A stretch of DNA of 7,493 nucleotides from an uncultured Enterocloster sp. (GCA_944382045.1 CALWMT010000126.1:1-7493); one strand, 5' to 3'; shown: positions 1 through 7,112, counted from the first letter of the stretch. The notes: generated by a model from the letters alone, not told the origin. Translations and numbers: made by a program.

Positions 1-210
1 ACGGAGGTGGAGGAAATCGTGGATGCCCAGTGGCGGGATCTGGGAATGCCGGAAACCCTGTGGCACTGCCGCGTCAAGGAATTCGGCCCCTTAATCGTCT
101 CTATCGACACCGAGGGACGCAACCTCTTTGAGGAGAACAAGGCTGTCTTTAATGAGCGGAAGGAAAAGGTCTACGAGGAGATCTGCAAACACGTAAGCTT
201 TATAAAATAA
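1..210 (+). CDS. Fe-S hydro-lyase, tartrate dehydratase/fumarase beta (C-terminal) part; 5' end outside window
   Basis: The frame is open from the first base and ends at TAA 208-210, giving the last 69 residues of a longer protein. The segment containing LGMPETLWHCRVKEFGPL, followed by a short strand reading IVSIDTEGRNLFEEN, is the signature of the end of the Fumerase_C / TtdB family. This is the beta subunit of L(+)-tartrate dehydratase or of two-subunit class I fumarases, and also the C-terminal domain of one-chain FumA/FumB. In the family this part helps bind the dicarboxylate, while the [4Fe-4S] ligands lie in the alpha part, which would be upstream of the window. The GTG at position 7 is in frame but is not a credible start, because the homology runs to the left edge. 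The substrate (tartrate, fumarate or another hydroxy-diacid) cannot be decided from this piece. Family is fairly sure; specificity is not. Confidence 0.82.
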   Translation, partial: TEVEEIVDAQWRDLGMPETLWHCRVKEFGPLIVSIDTEGRNLFEENKAVFNERKEKVYEEICKHVSFIK

Positions 211-221
211 TAGCTGATGGT

Positions 222-262
222 TCGGGACGGAGCAGCTTTTTCAGATGGCTGTTCCGTCCTGA
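222..262 (+). terminator. Long hairpin after the hydro-lyase gene, probable terminator
   Basis: Bases 222-236 pair with 248-262 as a 15-bp stem with only two G-U wobbles and an 11-nt loop (237-247). The stem begins 11 bases after the stop codon. It is followed by only a short T run (263-265), so it is a weaker intrinsic terminator than the textbook form. Its position between the stop of one gene and the promoter of the next supports the terminator call. A second short inverted repeat (266-270 with 284-288) follows and may add to it. Confidence 0.55.
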
Positions 263-296
263 TTTGCCTCAAAGCGTGTTTTGGAGGCATGGCCTG

Positions 297-324
297 TTTA
301 CTTTCCTGTTTTTTCTGCTAAAAT
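297..324 (+). promoter_or_regulatory. Predicted sigma-A promoter for the DUF1847-GNAT pair
   Basis: TTTACT at 297-302 and TAAAAT at 319-324 are separated by 16 bp. The -10 is extended by TG at 316-317 (TGCTAAAAT). The start point would fall near 331, leaving a leader of about 38 nt that ends in the ribosome site GAGGAG at 355-360. The -35 is only a moderate match, but the extended -10 compensates. Confidence 0.55.
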
Positions 325-368
325 GTAGGTAACTACTTTTGATTTTGTAAAAAAGAGGAGCATACACT

Positions 369-986
369 ATGTACACTTGTGCGGACTGCAGCATACTGGC
401 ATGCGCAAAGGAGGAACGGGACAGCCTTCCGGCCAACTGTCCCATGCGGGACGAGGCGCTGTTCGCGGATATACGGACCGCCTATGAGGAGCCGGAAACC
501 CGGAAATTTTATGTCACATCCTCCGCTATTGAGGCAGAGGGGTACTGCAAATGGCCCCGGCTGAAGGAGACGATTGAATTCTGCAAAAGGATGGAATACC
601 GGACCATCGGACTGGCATTCTGCAAGGGCCTAAAAAAGGAGGCGAAGGTTGTGGCCGGGCTGCTGCGAAGCCATGGCTTTACAGTGGTATCCGTAATCTG
701 CAAAACCGGAGGCATCCCTAAGGAGGACGCGGGCATTCCCAAGGATAAGAAAATTCATCCGGATTCCTTTGAGCCCATGTGCAATCCCATCGCCCAGGCC
801 AGGCTCTTAAATTCCCAGCATACAGATTTCAACATTGCCTTGGGGCTGTGCGTGGGCCACGACTCTCTGTTTTACAAGCATTCGGACGCGCTGGTCACTA
901 CTCTTGCGGCCAAGGACCGGGTGCTGGCCCACAATCCCTGCGGCGCCATCTACTGTGCGGAAGGATATTTTAAGGAACGGCTGTAG
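369..986 (+). CDS. DUF1847 cysteine-rich, probable metal-binding protein
   Basis: The 205-residue protein has 12 cysteines. They form an N-terminal cluster C4-x2-C7-x4-C12-x11-C24 that looks like a metal or Fe-S site, plus single cysteines at 60, 72, 85, 111, 138, 161, 191 and 196. The middle carries GLAFCKGL (81-88) and a CKTGGIPK stretch from 111. The C-terminal part has GLCVGHDS (159-166) and the KDRVLAHNP block (182-190). This pattern is that of DUF1847, a family common in anaerobic Clostridia and archaea. Its biochemical role is not known to me, although metal binding is generally supposed. No signal peptide or membrane segment is seen, so it should be cytoplasmic. The start is fixed by GAGGAG at 355-360, 8 bases upstream of the ATG. 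A GNAT gene follows after 38 bases with no terminator between, suggesting co-transcription. Confidence 0.85.
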   Translation: MYTCADCSILACAKEERDSLPANCPMRDEALFADIRTAYEEPETRKFYVTSSAIEAEGYCKWPRLKETIEFCKRMEYRTIGLAFCKGLKKEAKVVAGLLRSHGFTVVSVICKTGGIPKEDAGIPKDKKIHPDSFEPMCNPIAQARLLNSQHTDFNIALGLCVGHDSLFYKHSDALVTTLAAKDRVLAHNPCGAIYCAEGYFKERL

Positions 987-1010
987 CCGCCGGGCGCATG
1001 CAGGCTTATT

Positions 1011-1017
1011 AAGGAGG
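1011..1017 (+). promoter_or_regulatory. Strong ribosome binding site of the tandem GNAT gene
   Basis: AAGGAGG lies 7 bases before the ATG at 1025 and fixes that start. It sits in the 38-base gap after the DUF1847 gene. No promoter or terminator is visible in that gap. Confidence 0.8.
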
Positions 1018-1024
1018 CGGGTCT

Positions 1025-1780
1025 ATGCCCATTGTCTGTACATCGGCTCCCACCGCGGCCCAGCGGGAGGAGATCCAAAACACCTATAATCTCTGCTGCC
1101 AGGCAGAGCCCCTGGCCCTTTCGTGTCCGCAGGATGCGGACATATACTGGCTTCTTACTGACGGCGGCGGGACAGTCCTCTCTTTTTTAGCCGCCTGGCA
1201 GACCGGGGAGGCGCTCTGGGAGTGCTGCGCCTTTACGCGGCCCGGCTGCCGCAGGAAGGGATACGCCTCCCGTCTCCTGGACACGGCCTGCGGGGAGGGC
1301 GCTCCTCTGGAGGAGGGGGATATTCTCTTTGCGGCGGACGGAAACAGCCCTGCGGGCATCCGTGCCCTGGAATGCCTGGGCGCTCAGGCCGCTGAGGAGG
1401 AGTATCTGATGGAATGCGCGCTTCCATCGCCTATGCAGGCTCCGTCAGAGAGCTGTGGGCCAAGGCTCGCCCTTGGCCCGCCCGCAGAGGACGGCGCACC
1501 GTTCTCCGCTTCTCTTTTAGACGCGGATGGCCGGGAGCTGGGCTCCTGCCTCCTCTCTCCCTCAGGCTCCTCCGTCTGCCTGTCCTCCCTCCATATCCGG
1601 GAGGAGCTCCGGGGAAAGGGCTTGGGGACTGCCTTTTTAGGCCTTCTCCTCCCGGCGCTGGCCGAGGAGGGCTTTTCTCGGATCATTCTGCAGGTCTCCG
1701 GCTCTAATGCGCCTGCTCTGGCGCTGTACAAAAAAATAGGCTTCCGTGTCATGGAAACCCTGCTGTATTATCTCTACTGA
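1025..1780 (+). CDS. GNAT-family N-acetyltransferase with two GNAT domains
   Basis: The protein has 251 residues, about twice the length of a single GNAT domain. The N-terminal half (about 1-130) carries a degenerate acetyl-CoA loop, RRKGYAS at 76-82, after a strand reading WECCAFT. The C-terminal half (about 155-251) carries a well-formed motif A with RGKGLGT at 196-202, then the strand IILQVS and the motif B signature NAPALALYKKIGF (228-240), where the Asn and Tyr are typical of GNATs. A Pro/Ser/Ala-rich linker lies between the halves, at about 133-160. GNAT enzymes transfer the acetyl group from acetyl-CoA to an amine. The acceptor cannot be told from sequence. The C-terminal domain looks catalytically competent. 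The N-terminal one is less conserved and may be structural or substrate-binding. The protein is cytoplasmic and probably co-transcribed with the DUF1847 gene upstream. Confidence 0.85.
   Translation: MPIVCTSAPTAAQREEIQNTYNLCCQAEPLALSCPQDADIYWLLTDGGGTVLSFLAAWQTGEALWECCAFTRPGCRRKGYASRLLDTACGEGAPLEEGDILFAADGNSPAGIRALECLGAQAAEEEYLMECALPSPMQAPSESCGPRLALGPPAEDGAPFSASLLDADGRELGSCLLSPSGSSVCLSSLHIREELRGKGLGTAFLGLLLPALAEEGFSRIILQVSGSNAPALALYKKIGFRVMETLLYYLY
1457..1479 (+). repeat. Perfect 9-bp inverted repeat inside the GNAT interdomain linker
   Basis: GGGCCAAGG at 1457-1465 and its exact complement CCTTGGCCC at 1471-1479 flank a 5-base spacer. They encode about residues 145-152, in the low-complexity linker between the two GNAT domains. 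In mRNA this would be a very stable hairpin. It may be a chance product of G+C-rich linker codons. Confidence 0.6.
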
Positions 1781-1827
1781 GCGGGCTCATTCGTCAGAGA
1801 AGCACGCCTTCATCTGTCAAATCTCCC

Positions 1828-1856
1828 TTGCATCCTCCTTTCCCAGATGGTAAAAT
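1828..1856 (+). promoter_or_regulatory. Predicted sigma-A promoter of the lrgAB-pepF-amidohydrolase operon
   Basis: TTGCAT at 1828-1833 and TAAAAT at 1851-1856 are separated by the ideal 17 bp. Each box differs from consensus at one position. The start would be near 1863, giving a leader of about 60 nt. The leader contains two small GC-rich hairpins (1871-1875 with 1880-1884, and 1892-1896 with 1904-1908). The second ends directly in front of the ribosome site AGGAGG at 1909-1914. Confidence 0.7.
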
Positions 1857-1922
1857 ATAACAGTTCAGGCGGCGGAAACCCGCCGGAGAAAGCGGCTCTG
1901 CGGGCCGCAGGAGGATAAAGCG

Positions 1923-2327
1923 ATGAAATATGTAAAACAGATAACGATTATCACAGGCATGACCCTGGCCGGGGAGGCACTGAACTGGCTTCTGCCCCTG
2001 CCGGTTCCGGCGGGGGTGTACGGGCTGTTTCTCATGCTGGCTGCCCTTATGAGCGGGCTCGTGAAGCTGGAGAGCGTGGAGGGGACGGGAAATTTCCTTT
2101 TGGACACTATGTCTCTCATGTTTATCCCGGCCATGGCGGGCGTCATCGAATGCATGGAGGAGCTGCGGGCCGTGCTGGCGCCCTTTCTCCTGATTATCCT
2201 GGCGTCCACCGTGATTGTCATGTGCATCACGGGCTGGACGGCCCAGTGGATGATGGGGGCGGAGAGGCCTGAGAGCGGAGCGGGAGGCGCATCCTCCCCT
2301 GACGGCGAGAGGAGGGAAGAGAAATGA
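1923..2327 (+). CDS. lrgA: CidA/LrgA family membrane protein
   Basis: The 134-residue protein has about four hydrophobic segments (roughly 7-24, 29-47, 60-78 and 84-108) and a short charged C-terminal tail rich in Gly, Ser and Glu. The family motifs are present: PVPAGVYGL (27-35), then VKLESVEGTGNFLLDTMSLMFIPA (about 47-70). LrgA-like proteins sit in the cytoplasmic membrane and act with LrgB. In staphylococci they were described as antiholin-like regulators of murein hydrolase activity, and in other Firmicutes the pair is implicated in pyruvate uptake. The start follows AGGAGG at 1909-1914 by 8 bases. The stop overlaps the start of lrgB by 4 bases (ATGA), so the two are translationally coupled. 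No lytST-type regulator genes are next to it in the window. Confidence 0.9.
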   Translation: MKYVKQITIITGMTLAGEALNWLLPLPVPAGVYGLFLMLAALMSGLVKLESVEGTGNFLLDTMSLMFIPAMAGVIECMEELRAVLAPFLLIILASTVIVMCITGWTAQWMMGAERPESGAGGASSPDGERREEK

Positions 2328-3028
2328 GAGAGATGCTTAGGGAATTTTCGGAGCAGTCCCAGTATTTTGGATTCGTCATCAGCGTGGCTGCCTATCTTTT
2401 CGGCTGCTGGCTGCGGGATAAGACAAGGCTTGCCATTTTAAATCCTCTTCTGATCAGCGCCGCCCTGGTGATCGCCTATCTTCTGGGAGTAGGAATGGAC
2501 TATGACACATATAATAAGAGTGCGTCCTATCTCAGCTGGCTTCTAACGCCGGCCACCGTGTGCCTGGCGATCCCGCTGTACAAGCAGCTGCACCTGTTAA
2601 AGGAGCACGGTGCGGCGGTGGCAGCGGCAATCTCAGCGGGGGTGGCGGCCAGCGCGGCCAGCATTTTTCTGCTGTGTAAGATAATGGATCTGTCCCACGT
2701 CCACTATGTGACCCTGCTGCCCAAGTCCATCACCACGGCCATCGGGATGGGCGTCAGCGAGGAGGCCGGGGGAATCGTTACCCTGACCGTCATCGGGATT
2801 GTGCTCACCGGCCTTATGGGAAATATCATGGGGGAGGCCGTGCTGCGCCTGGCCCGCATCACCCATCCGGTGGCCAAGGGACTGGCCCTTGGAACCAGCG
2901 CCCACGCCGTGGGCACGGCCAAGGCCCTGGAGCTGGGCGAGGTGGAGGGGGCTATGAGCAGCCTTTCCATCGCGGTGGCCGGTCTTTTGACCGTGATTGT
3001 GGTGCCCATTGTGTCGGGACTGATATAA
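2324..3028 (+). CDS. lrgB: LrgB family integral membrane protein
   Basis: The 234-residue protein is hydrophobic along nearly its whole length, with about six to eight membrane segments, the usual size for LrgB. Conserved elements are NPLL at 40-43, LTPATVCLAIPLYK at 74-87, the PKSITTAIGMGVSEEAGG block at 133-150, and GTSAHAVGTAKA at 190-201. These are the family's best markers. It is expected to form a membrane complex with LrgA, and in some Firmicutes this pair behaves as a facilitated pyruvate transporter. The ATG overlaps the lrgA stop codon, and its ribosome site (GGAGGGAAGAG, about 2310-2320) lies inside lrgA. The gene is intact. The substrate is not readable from sequence. Confidence 0.92.
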   Translation: MREMLREFSEQSQYFGFVISVAAYLFGCWLRDKTRLAILNPLLISAALVIAYLLGVGMDYDTYNKSASYLSWLLTPATVCLAIPLYKQLHLLKEHGAAVAAAISAGVAASAASIFLLCKIMDLSHVHYVTLLPKSITTAIGMGVSEEAGGIVTLTVIGIVLTGLMGNIMGEAVLRLARITHPVAKGLALGTSAHAVGTAKALELGEVEGAMSSLSIAVAGLLTVIVVPIVSGLI

Positions 3029-3112
3029 AATCGATGTGCGCGGACGCGGCGGACAGGCGGACCCTTAGCCTGGCGGGAAGCGCCTGCGACTGTGGAGAGA
3101 GGAGAGGAAAAT

Positions 3113-4897
3113 ATGAAGAAACGCTGGGAAATAGAGGAAAAGGATACCTGGAGGCTGGAGGATATGGTGGAGAGCGACGCCCGCTGGGAGGAGCTCTTCG
3201 CTCAGGCAAAGGAGGAGATCGGGGGATACGAGCGGTTCCAGGGCCGTCTGGGCGCGTCGGCGGATACGCTGTACGAATGCCTGGCCTTTGACGACGCACT
3301 TTCCCAGAAGCTGGAGCTTCTCTACGTCTATGCCAGGATGCGCTCGGATCAGGATACGGCCCAGGAGACCTATCAGGACATGTTTTCCCGGGCCCAGACT
3401 CTGTCCTTTAAGGCGGGGGAGGCCTCGGCCTTTGTGGTGCCGGAGATCCTCGCCATCCCCGAGGATACTCTGGCCGGATACCGGCAGTCGGACAACGGGA
3501 TCCGCCATTTTGACCGGGTATTTGAGCAGATTCTGGCGAGAAAGGCCCATACCCTGCCGAAGGAGCAGGAACTTCTCCTGGCCCAGTCCCAGGATGCAAC
3601 TCAGGGCTACAGCCAAATCTTTACCATGTTCAACAATGCGGATGTGAAATTCCCGGCCATCACCGGGGAGAACGGAGAAGAGCTTGCCGTGACCCACGGC
3701 AATTATATTTCCCTGATGGAGAATCAGGACCGGAGGATCCGGCGGGACGCCTTCTTAAGCCTGTACAGCGCATACGCCCAGTTCTCCAACACCCTGGCCG
3801 CAAGCTTTGCCTCCAACGCGAAGCAGGCGGTGTTTTACGCCAGGGCCAGGAGCTATGCCTCCAGTCGCCAGTATTACCTGGGGGAAAATGAGGTGCCGGA
3901 GGCTGTCTACGACAACCTGCTGGAGGCGGTTCACCGCCATCTAGGGGGAATGCACCGCTATGCGGCCCTGCGGAAGAAGGCCCTGGGCCTTGACGAGCTC
4001 CACATGTATGACCTCTATGTGCCCCTTGTGAAGGAGGCGGACAGGAGGTATTCCTTTGAGGAGGCCAAGGCCATGGTGCGGGAGGGCTTAAAGCCCCTGG
4101 GGGAGGAGTACGGCGCCATCCTGGAGGAGGGCTTTAACAGCCGGTGGATCGATGTGTATGAAAATGAGGGGAAGCGCAGCGGGGCTTATTCCTGGGGCAC
4201 CTACGGCAGCCACCCCTACGTGCTGATGAATTTTCACGGCACGCTGAATGATGTATTCACCCTGGCCCACGAGATGGGGCACTCCATCCACACCTGGTAT
4301 TCGGATCACAATCAGCCCTACACCTATGCGGGCTACAAGATTTTCGTGGCGGAGGTGGCCTCCACCTGCAATGAGGCTTTGCTGATCCGCCATCTGCTGG
4401 AGCGATCTGCGGACAAGCGGGAGCGGGCCTATCTCCTGAACCATTTCCTGGAGAGCTTCCGGGGCACTCTGTTCCGCCAGACCATGTTTGCGGAGTTTGA
4501 AAAAATTGTCCACGAGCGGGCGGCCTCCGGCGGGAGCCTGACAGCCGGGGCCCTGTGCCAGATCTATCATGGGTTAAACGAGGCGTATTTTGGGCCGGAT
4601 ACCGTGGTGGATCCGCAGATTGACTACGAGTGGGAGCGGATTCCCCATTTTTACACGCCCTTCTATGTGTACCAGTACGCCACGGGATTTTCTGCGGCGG
4701 TGGCCATCAGCAGCCGGATCCTCAAGGGGGAGCCGGGGGCCTTGGAGGGCTATAAGGAATTCTTAAAGGGAGGCTGCGCCAAAAAGCCGGTGGAGCTCCT
4801 CAAGCTGGCGGGCGTGGATATGGGAAGCCCGGCGCCGGTGGAGGAGGCGCTGAAGCTTTTTGAAGGGCTTTTGGAGGAATTTGCAGACTGCCTCTAA
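3113..4897 (+). CDS. pepF: Oligoendopeptidase F, M3B zinc metallopeptidase
   Basis: The 594-residue protein is of normal PepF length. The zincin site is HEMGH at residues 386-390 (ligands H386 and H390, catalytic E387), with the third ligand E414 in the following FVAEVAS stretch. The transition-state stabilising region HFYTPFYVYQYATG starts at H512. The N-terminal half carries the helical PepF domain. No signal peptide is present, so it should act in the cytoplasm, cutting oligopeptides of roughly 7 to 20 residues. The start was placed at ATG 3113 because GGAGAGG at 3101-3107 precedes it by 5 bases. An in-frame GTG at 3092 would add seven residues made from the ribosome site itself and is rejected. 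The gene starts 84 bases after lrgB without a visible terminator and is followed after 30 bases by the amidohydrolase, so it is probably an operon member. Confidence 0.95.
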   Translation: MKKRWEIEEKDTWRLEDMVESDARWEELFAQAKEEIGGYERFQGRLGASADTLYECLAFDDALSQKLELLYVYARMRSDQDTAQETYQDMFSRAQTLSFKAGEASAFVVPEILAIPEDTLAGYRQSDNGIRHFDRVFEQILARKAHTLPKEQELLLAQSQDATQGYSQIFTMFNNADVKFPAITGENGEELAVTHGNYISLMENQDRRIRRDAFLSLYSAYAQFSNTLAASFASNAKQAVFYARARSYASSRQYYLGENEVPEAVYDNLLEAVHRHLGGMHRYAALRKKALGLDELHMYDLYVPLVKEADRRYSFEEAKAMVREGLKPLGEEYGAILEEGFNSRWIDVYENEGKRSGAYSWGTYGSHPYVLMNFHGTLNDVFTLAHEMGHSIHTWYSDHNQPYTYAGYKIFVAEVASTCNEALLIRHLLERSADKRERAYLLNHFLESFRGTLFRQTMFAEFEKIVHERAASGGSLTAGALCQIYHGLNEAYFGPDTVVDPQIDYEWERIPHFYTPFYVYQYATGFSAAVAISSRILKGEPGALEGYKEFLKGGCAKKPVELLKLAGVDMGSPAPVEEALKLFEGLLEEFADCL

Positions 4898-4927
4898 GGG
4901 ATGCGGCAGAGAGAAGGGAGCGGGACT

Positions 4928-6523
4928 ATGGAGCAGGTTCTATATTATAACGGGACAATTATCACCATGGAAAATCGGGAGGCGCCCTATGCGGAGGCAG
5001 TTCTGACAGAGAACGGCCGGATCAAGGACAGGGGGAGCTTTTCCAGGCTCCGGGAGGCGGCAGGAAGGGACGCGCGCCTGGCGGACCTGCAGGGCGCCGC
5101 CATGATCCCGGGGTTTATCGACCCGCACAGCCATTTTACCGCCTGCGCGGGGAAATTTATGGAAGCGGATTTGTCGGAGGCCAGGTCATTTTCCGATATT
5201 GTCCGCATTGTGAGGGAGTTTATCCGAAAGAGCGGGGCAGCGCCGGGGCAGTGGGTGACGGCCTCGGACTACGACCACAACCGGCTGGAGGAGGGAAATC
5301 ACCCTGTAAGGCAGGTTCTGGATGAGGCTTCCCCGGAAAATCCCCTGGTTGTGAAGCACCAGTCCGGCCATATGGGAAGCTTCAACACCCAGGCCCTGGG
5401 GCTGCTGGGGGTGGAGGCGGACACGCCATCCCCGGAGGGGGGACGGATTGAGAAGGAAGGGGGATCCGGGGAGCCCACGGGATACATGGAGGAAAATGCC
5501 TTTGTGGCCTATCTGAAAAAGGTTCCCATGCCCTCCGTCAGCGCCTATCTGGAGGCCTACGGGCGGGCCCAGGCCCTCTATGCCTCCCACGGGATCACCA
5601 CGGCCCAGGAGGGGATGATGCCCATTGACCTGGCACCTCTCTACAAGGCCCTTATAGCCTCCGGGATCCTGAAGCTGGATATTGTGGGCTACGGGGATAT
5701 CGCCCAGGGGGACGCGATTCGGGAGGCCTTCCCAGGGCATGTGGGGGAGTACCGGCAGCACTTTAAGCTGGGAGGGTATAAGATTTTCCTGGATGGCTCT
5801 CCCCAGGGACGGACGGCCTGGATGCGCCGCCCCTATGAGCCCATCAAGGGGCAGCCGGCGGATTACTGCGGCTATGGAACCATGACGGATCAGGCGGTGA
5901 TGGACGCCATTTATAAATCCCTGAATGATGGAATGCAGCTTTTGGCCCACTGCAACGGGGATGGCGCCTGCGAACAGTATTTAAGCTGCTGGGAGCGGGC
6001 GGGGGCGGGCTCGGCCCGGCCTGTGATGGTCCACGCCCAGCTTTTGGGCCTGGATCAGCTTCCCAGGCTTAAGTCCCTGGGCATGATTCCCTCCTTCTTC
6101 GCGGCCCATGTGTACCACTGGGGAGAGGATCATGTGCGCAATTTTGGCTGGGAGCGGGCCAGCCGCATAAGCCCGGCGGGCTCGGCCCTGGCTTTGGGAA
6201 TCCCCTTTACCCTGCACCAGGACAGCCCGGTGATCCGGCCGGATATGATAGAGACCCTGTGGTGCGCGGCGAACCGGAGAACTCGGACGGGCCGGGTGCT
6301 GGGGGAGGCGGAGCGGATCCCGGTGTGGGACGCCCTGCGGGCGGTTACGGCCAACGGGGCCTGGCAGTATTTCGAGGAGGGAGAGAAGGGGACAATCTCT
6401 CCGGGGAAGCAGGCGGATTTTGCCATCCTTTCCGGGGATCCCTTAAAGACGGATCCGGAGGCCCTGCGGGATATCCAGGTGCTGGCCGCAGTGAAGGCCG
6501 GAGAGGTGATTTGGAAAATGTAA
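4928..6523 (+). CDS. YtcJ-like amidohydrolase (amidohydrolase family 3)
   Basis: The 531-residue protein has the layout of metal-dependent amidohydrolases: a short N-terminal beta part with NGTIITMEN, then PGFIDPHSH containing the metal HxH (H67, H69). These are followed by KIFLDGS with K285, AHCNGDG with H341, VHAQ with H369, and HQDSP with D432. The C-terminal end reads KGTISPGKQADFAILSGDP, which closes the composite beta-sandwich. Family members hydrolyse amide, N-acyl or related C-N bonds on a TIM barrel. The YtcJ subgroup has few defined substrates, so the reaction here is unknown. The start was placed at ATG 4928, with AAGGGAG at 4914-4920 seven bases upstream. An ATG at 4901 lacks a good site and would add nine charged residues. 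No signal peptide is seen. It is probably the last gene of the lrgAB-pepF operon. Confidence 0.9.
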   Translation: MEQVLYYNGTIITMENREAPYAEAVLTENGRIKDRGSFSRLREAAGRDARLADLQGAAMIPGFIDPHSHFTACAGKFMEADLSEARSFSDIVRIVREFIRKSGAAPGQWVTASDYDHNRLEEGNHPVRQVLDEASPENPLVVKHQSGHMGSFNTQALGLLGVEADTPSPEGGRIEKEGGSGEPTGYMEENAFVAYLKKVPMPSVSAYLEAYGRAQALYASHGITTAQEGMMPIDLAPLYKALIASGILKLDIVGYGDIAQGDAIREAFPGHVGEYRQHFKLGGYKIFLDGSPQGRTAWMRRPYEPIKGQPADYCGYGTMTDQAVMDAIYKSLNDGMQLLAHCNGDGACEQYLSCWERAGAGSARPVMVHAQLLGLDQLPRLKSLGMIPSFFAAHVYHWGEDHVRNFGWERASRISPAGSALALGIPFTLHQDSPVIRPDMIETLWCAANRRTRTGRVLGEAERIPVWDALRAVTANGAWQYFEEGEKGTISPGKQADFAILSGDPLKTDPEALRDIQVLAAVKAGEVIWKM

Positions 6524-6565
6524 AAAAGCCGGAGGACGCACAGAAAAACAGTGCAGCCTCCGGCT
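6522..6565 (-). terminator. Intrinsic terminator of the minus-strand Hsp20 gene
   Basis: GCCGGAGG at 6528-6535 pairs with CCTCCGGC at 6557-6564. An inner stem, GCAC 6538-6541 with GTGC 6551-6554, closes a 9-nt A-rich loop after a 2x2 mismatch. On the minus strand the hairpin is followed by a run of six T (plus-strand A run 6522-6527), a textbook intrinsic terminator about 40 bases after the Hsp20 stop. On the plus strand only TCTTT follows, so it may act weakly in that direction too. It overlaps the amidohydrolase stop codon. Confidence 0.85.
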
Positions 6566-6572
6566 CTTTAGC

Positions 6573-6594
6573 AGGTGCGCCTGGCGGCGCACCT
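6573..6594 (+). terminator. Second hairpin, probable terminator of the amidohydrolase operon
   Basis: AGGTGCGCC at 6573-6581 pairs perfectly with GGCGCACCT at 6586-6594 around a 4-base loop. On the plus strand it runs directly into TTCTCATTTATTT, a broken T tract suited to ending plus-strand transcripts. On the minus strand no T run follows. Together with the neighbouring hairpin it insulates the two convergent genes. Confidence 0.65.
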
Positions 6595-6605
6595 TTCTCA
6601 TTTAT

Positions 6606-7037
6606 TTACAGAATGTTGATATACTTGGGGGTCTCCTCTACCTTGGGAGCTTCCTTGGGCACCCGCAGCCGCAGAAGGCCGCTGTCAAAGGAGGCATGGA
6701 TGTCCTCCTGGCGCAGGGCGTCTCCCACATAGAAGGTCCGCTTGCAGGATCCGGTGTAGCGCTCCTGGTGAACCAGCTTGCCCTCGGAGGCGGACTTATC
6801 TGCTGCTGCAGTGACGGTCAGATAGCCGTCCTTTAACTCCGCCTGGATGTTCTCCTTCTTAAAGCCAGGCAGCTCAATCTCAAGAACATACTGATCCTCT
6901 GTCTCCCGGATATCCGTCCGCATCACGGGAAGCTTCTTCACATCGTCGCTCTTGTCGGAGGAGCCGGCAAAAAAGGGATCATTGAAAAAATCATCCAACA
7001 GGTTCAGTCCATAGTTTCTTCTGGGTATTAACATCAT
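6606..7037 (-). CDS. Hsp20/alpha-crystallin small heat shock protein
   Basis: The 143-residue protein has a short N-terminal arm, an alpha-crystallin domain at about 37-128 and a short C-terminal tail. The markers are ELPGFKKENI at 55-64, GYLTVTA at 71-77, ERYTGSCKRTF at 92-102 and the SGLLRLRVPK motif at 119-128. The tail has the I-x-I motif (I140, I142) that docks neighbouring dimers in oligomers. Such proteins are ATP-independent holdases that keep unfolding proteins soluble in the cytoplasm. The start has two adjacent ATG codons (7035-7037 and 7032-7034). AAGGAGG on the minus strand (7046-7052) is 8 bases from the first, which I chose. Expression is expected to be heat-inducible through HrcA, given the CIRCE-like operator over the promoter. 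Confidence 0.95.
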   Translation of the reverse strand: MMLIPRRNYGLNLLDDFFNDPFFAGSSDKSDDVKKLPVMRTDIRETEDQYVLEIELPGFKKENIQAELKDGYLTVTAAADKSASEGKLVHQERYTGSCKRTFYVGDALRQEDIHASFDSGLLRLRVPKEAPKVEETPKYINIL

Positions 7038-7112
7038 CTTGATATCCTCCTTAAAAACCAGTGGGAAGCGGCATCGCGGGAACGCCTGCCTCCGGCGGCA
7101 TTGTGTTTTAGT

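Noticed and set aside
3092..3112. GTG as an upstream start of pepF
   Set aside because: The seven added codons are the ribosome binding sequence itself. ATG 3113 has GGAGAGG at proper distance and begins like other PepF proteins.
3065..3697. Minus-strand open frame (210 codons) opposite pepF
   Set aside because: It overlaps pepF and its start region, shows no recognisable domain, and is explained by the codon bias of the plus-strand gene.
4088..4570. Minus-strand open frame opposite the PepF active-site region
   Set aside because: It lies across the conserved HEMGH coding region and has no features of its own.
4901..4927. ATG 4901 as start of the amidohydrolase
   Set aside because: Only a weak AAGGG sits directly against it, and it would add nine polar residues not expected before the MEQVLYYNGTI start. 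ATG 4928 has AAGGGAG at 7 bases.
5186..5950. Long minus-strand open frame (254 codons) opposite the amidohydrolase
   Set aside because: It is the antisense shadow of a well-supported G+C-rich gene with full catalytic motifs. It has no family signature and no ribosome site.
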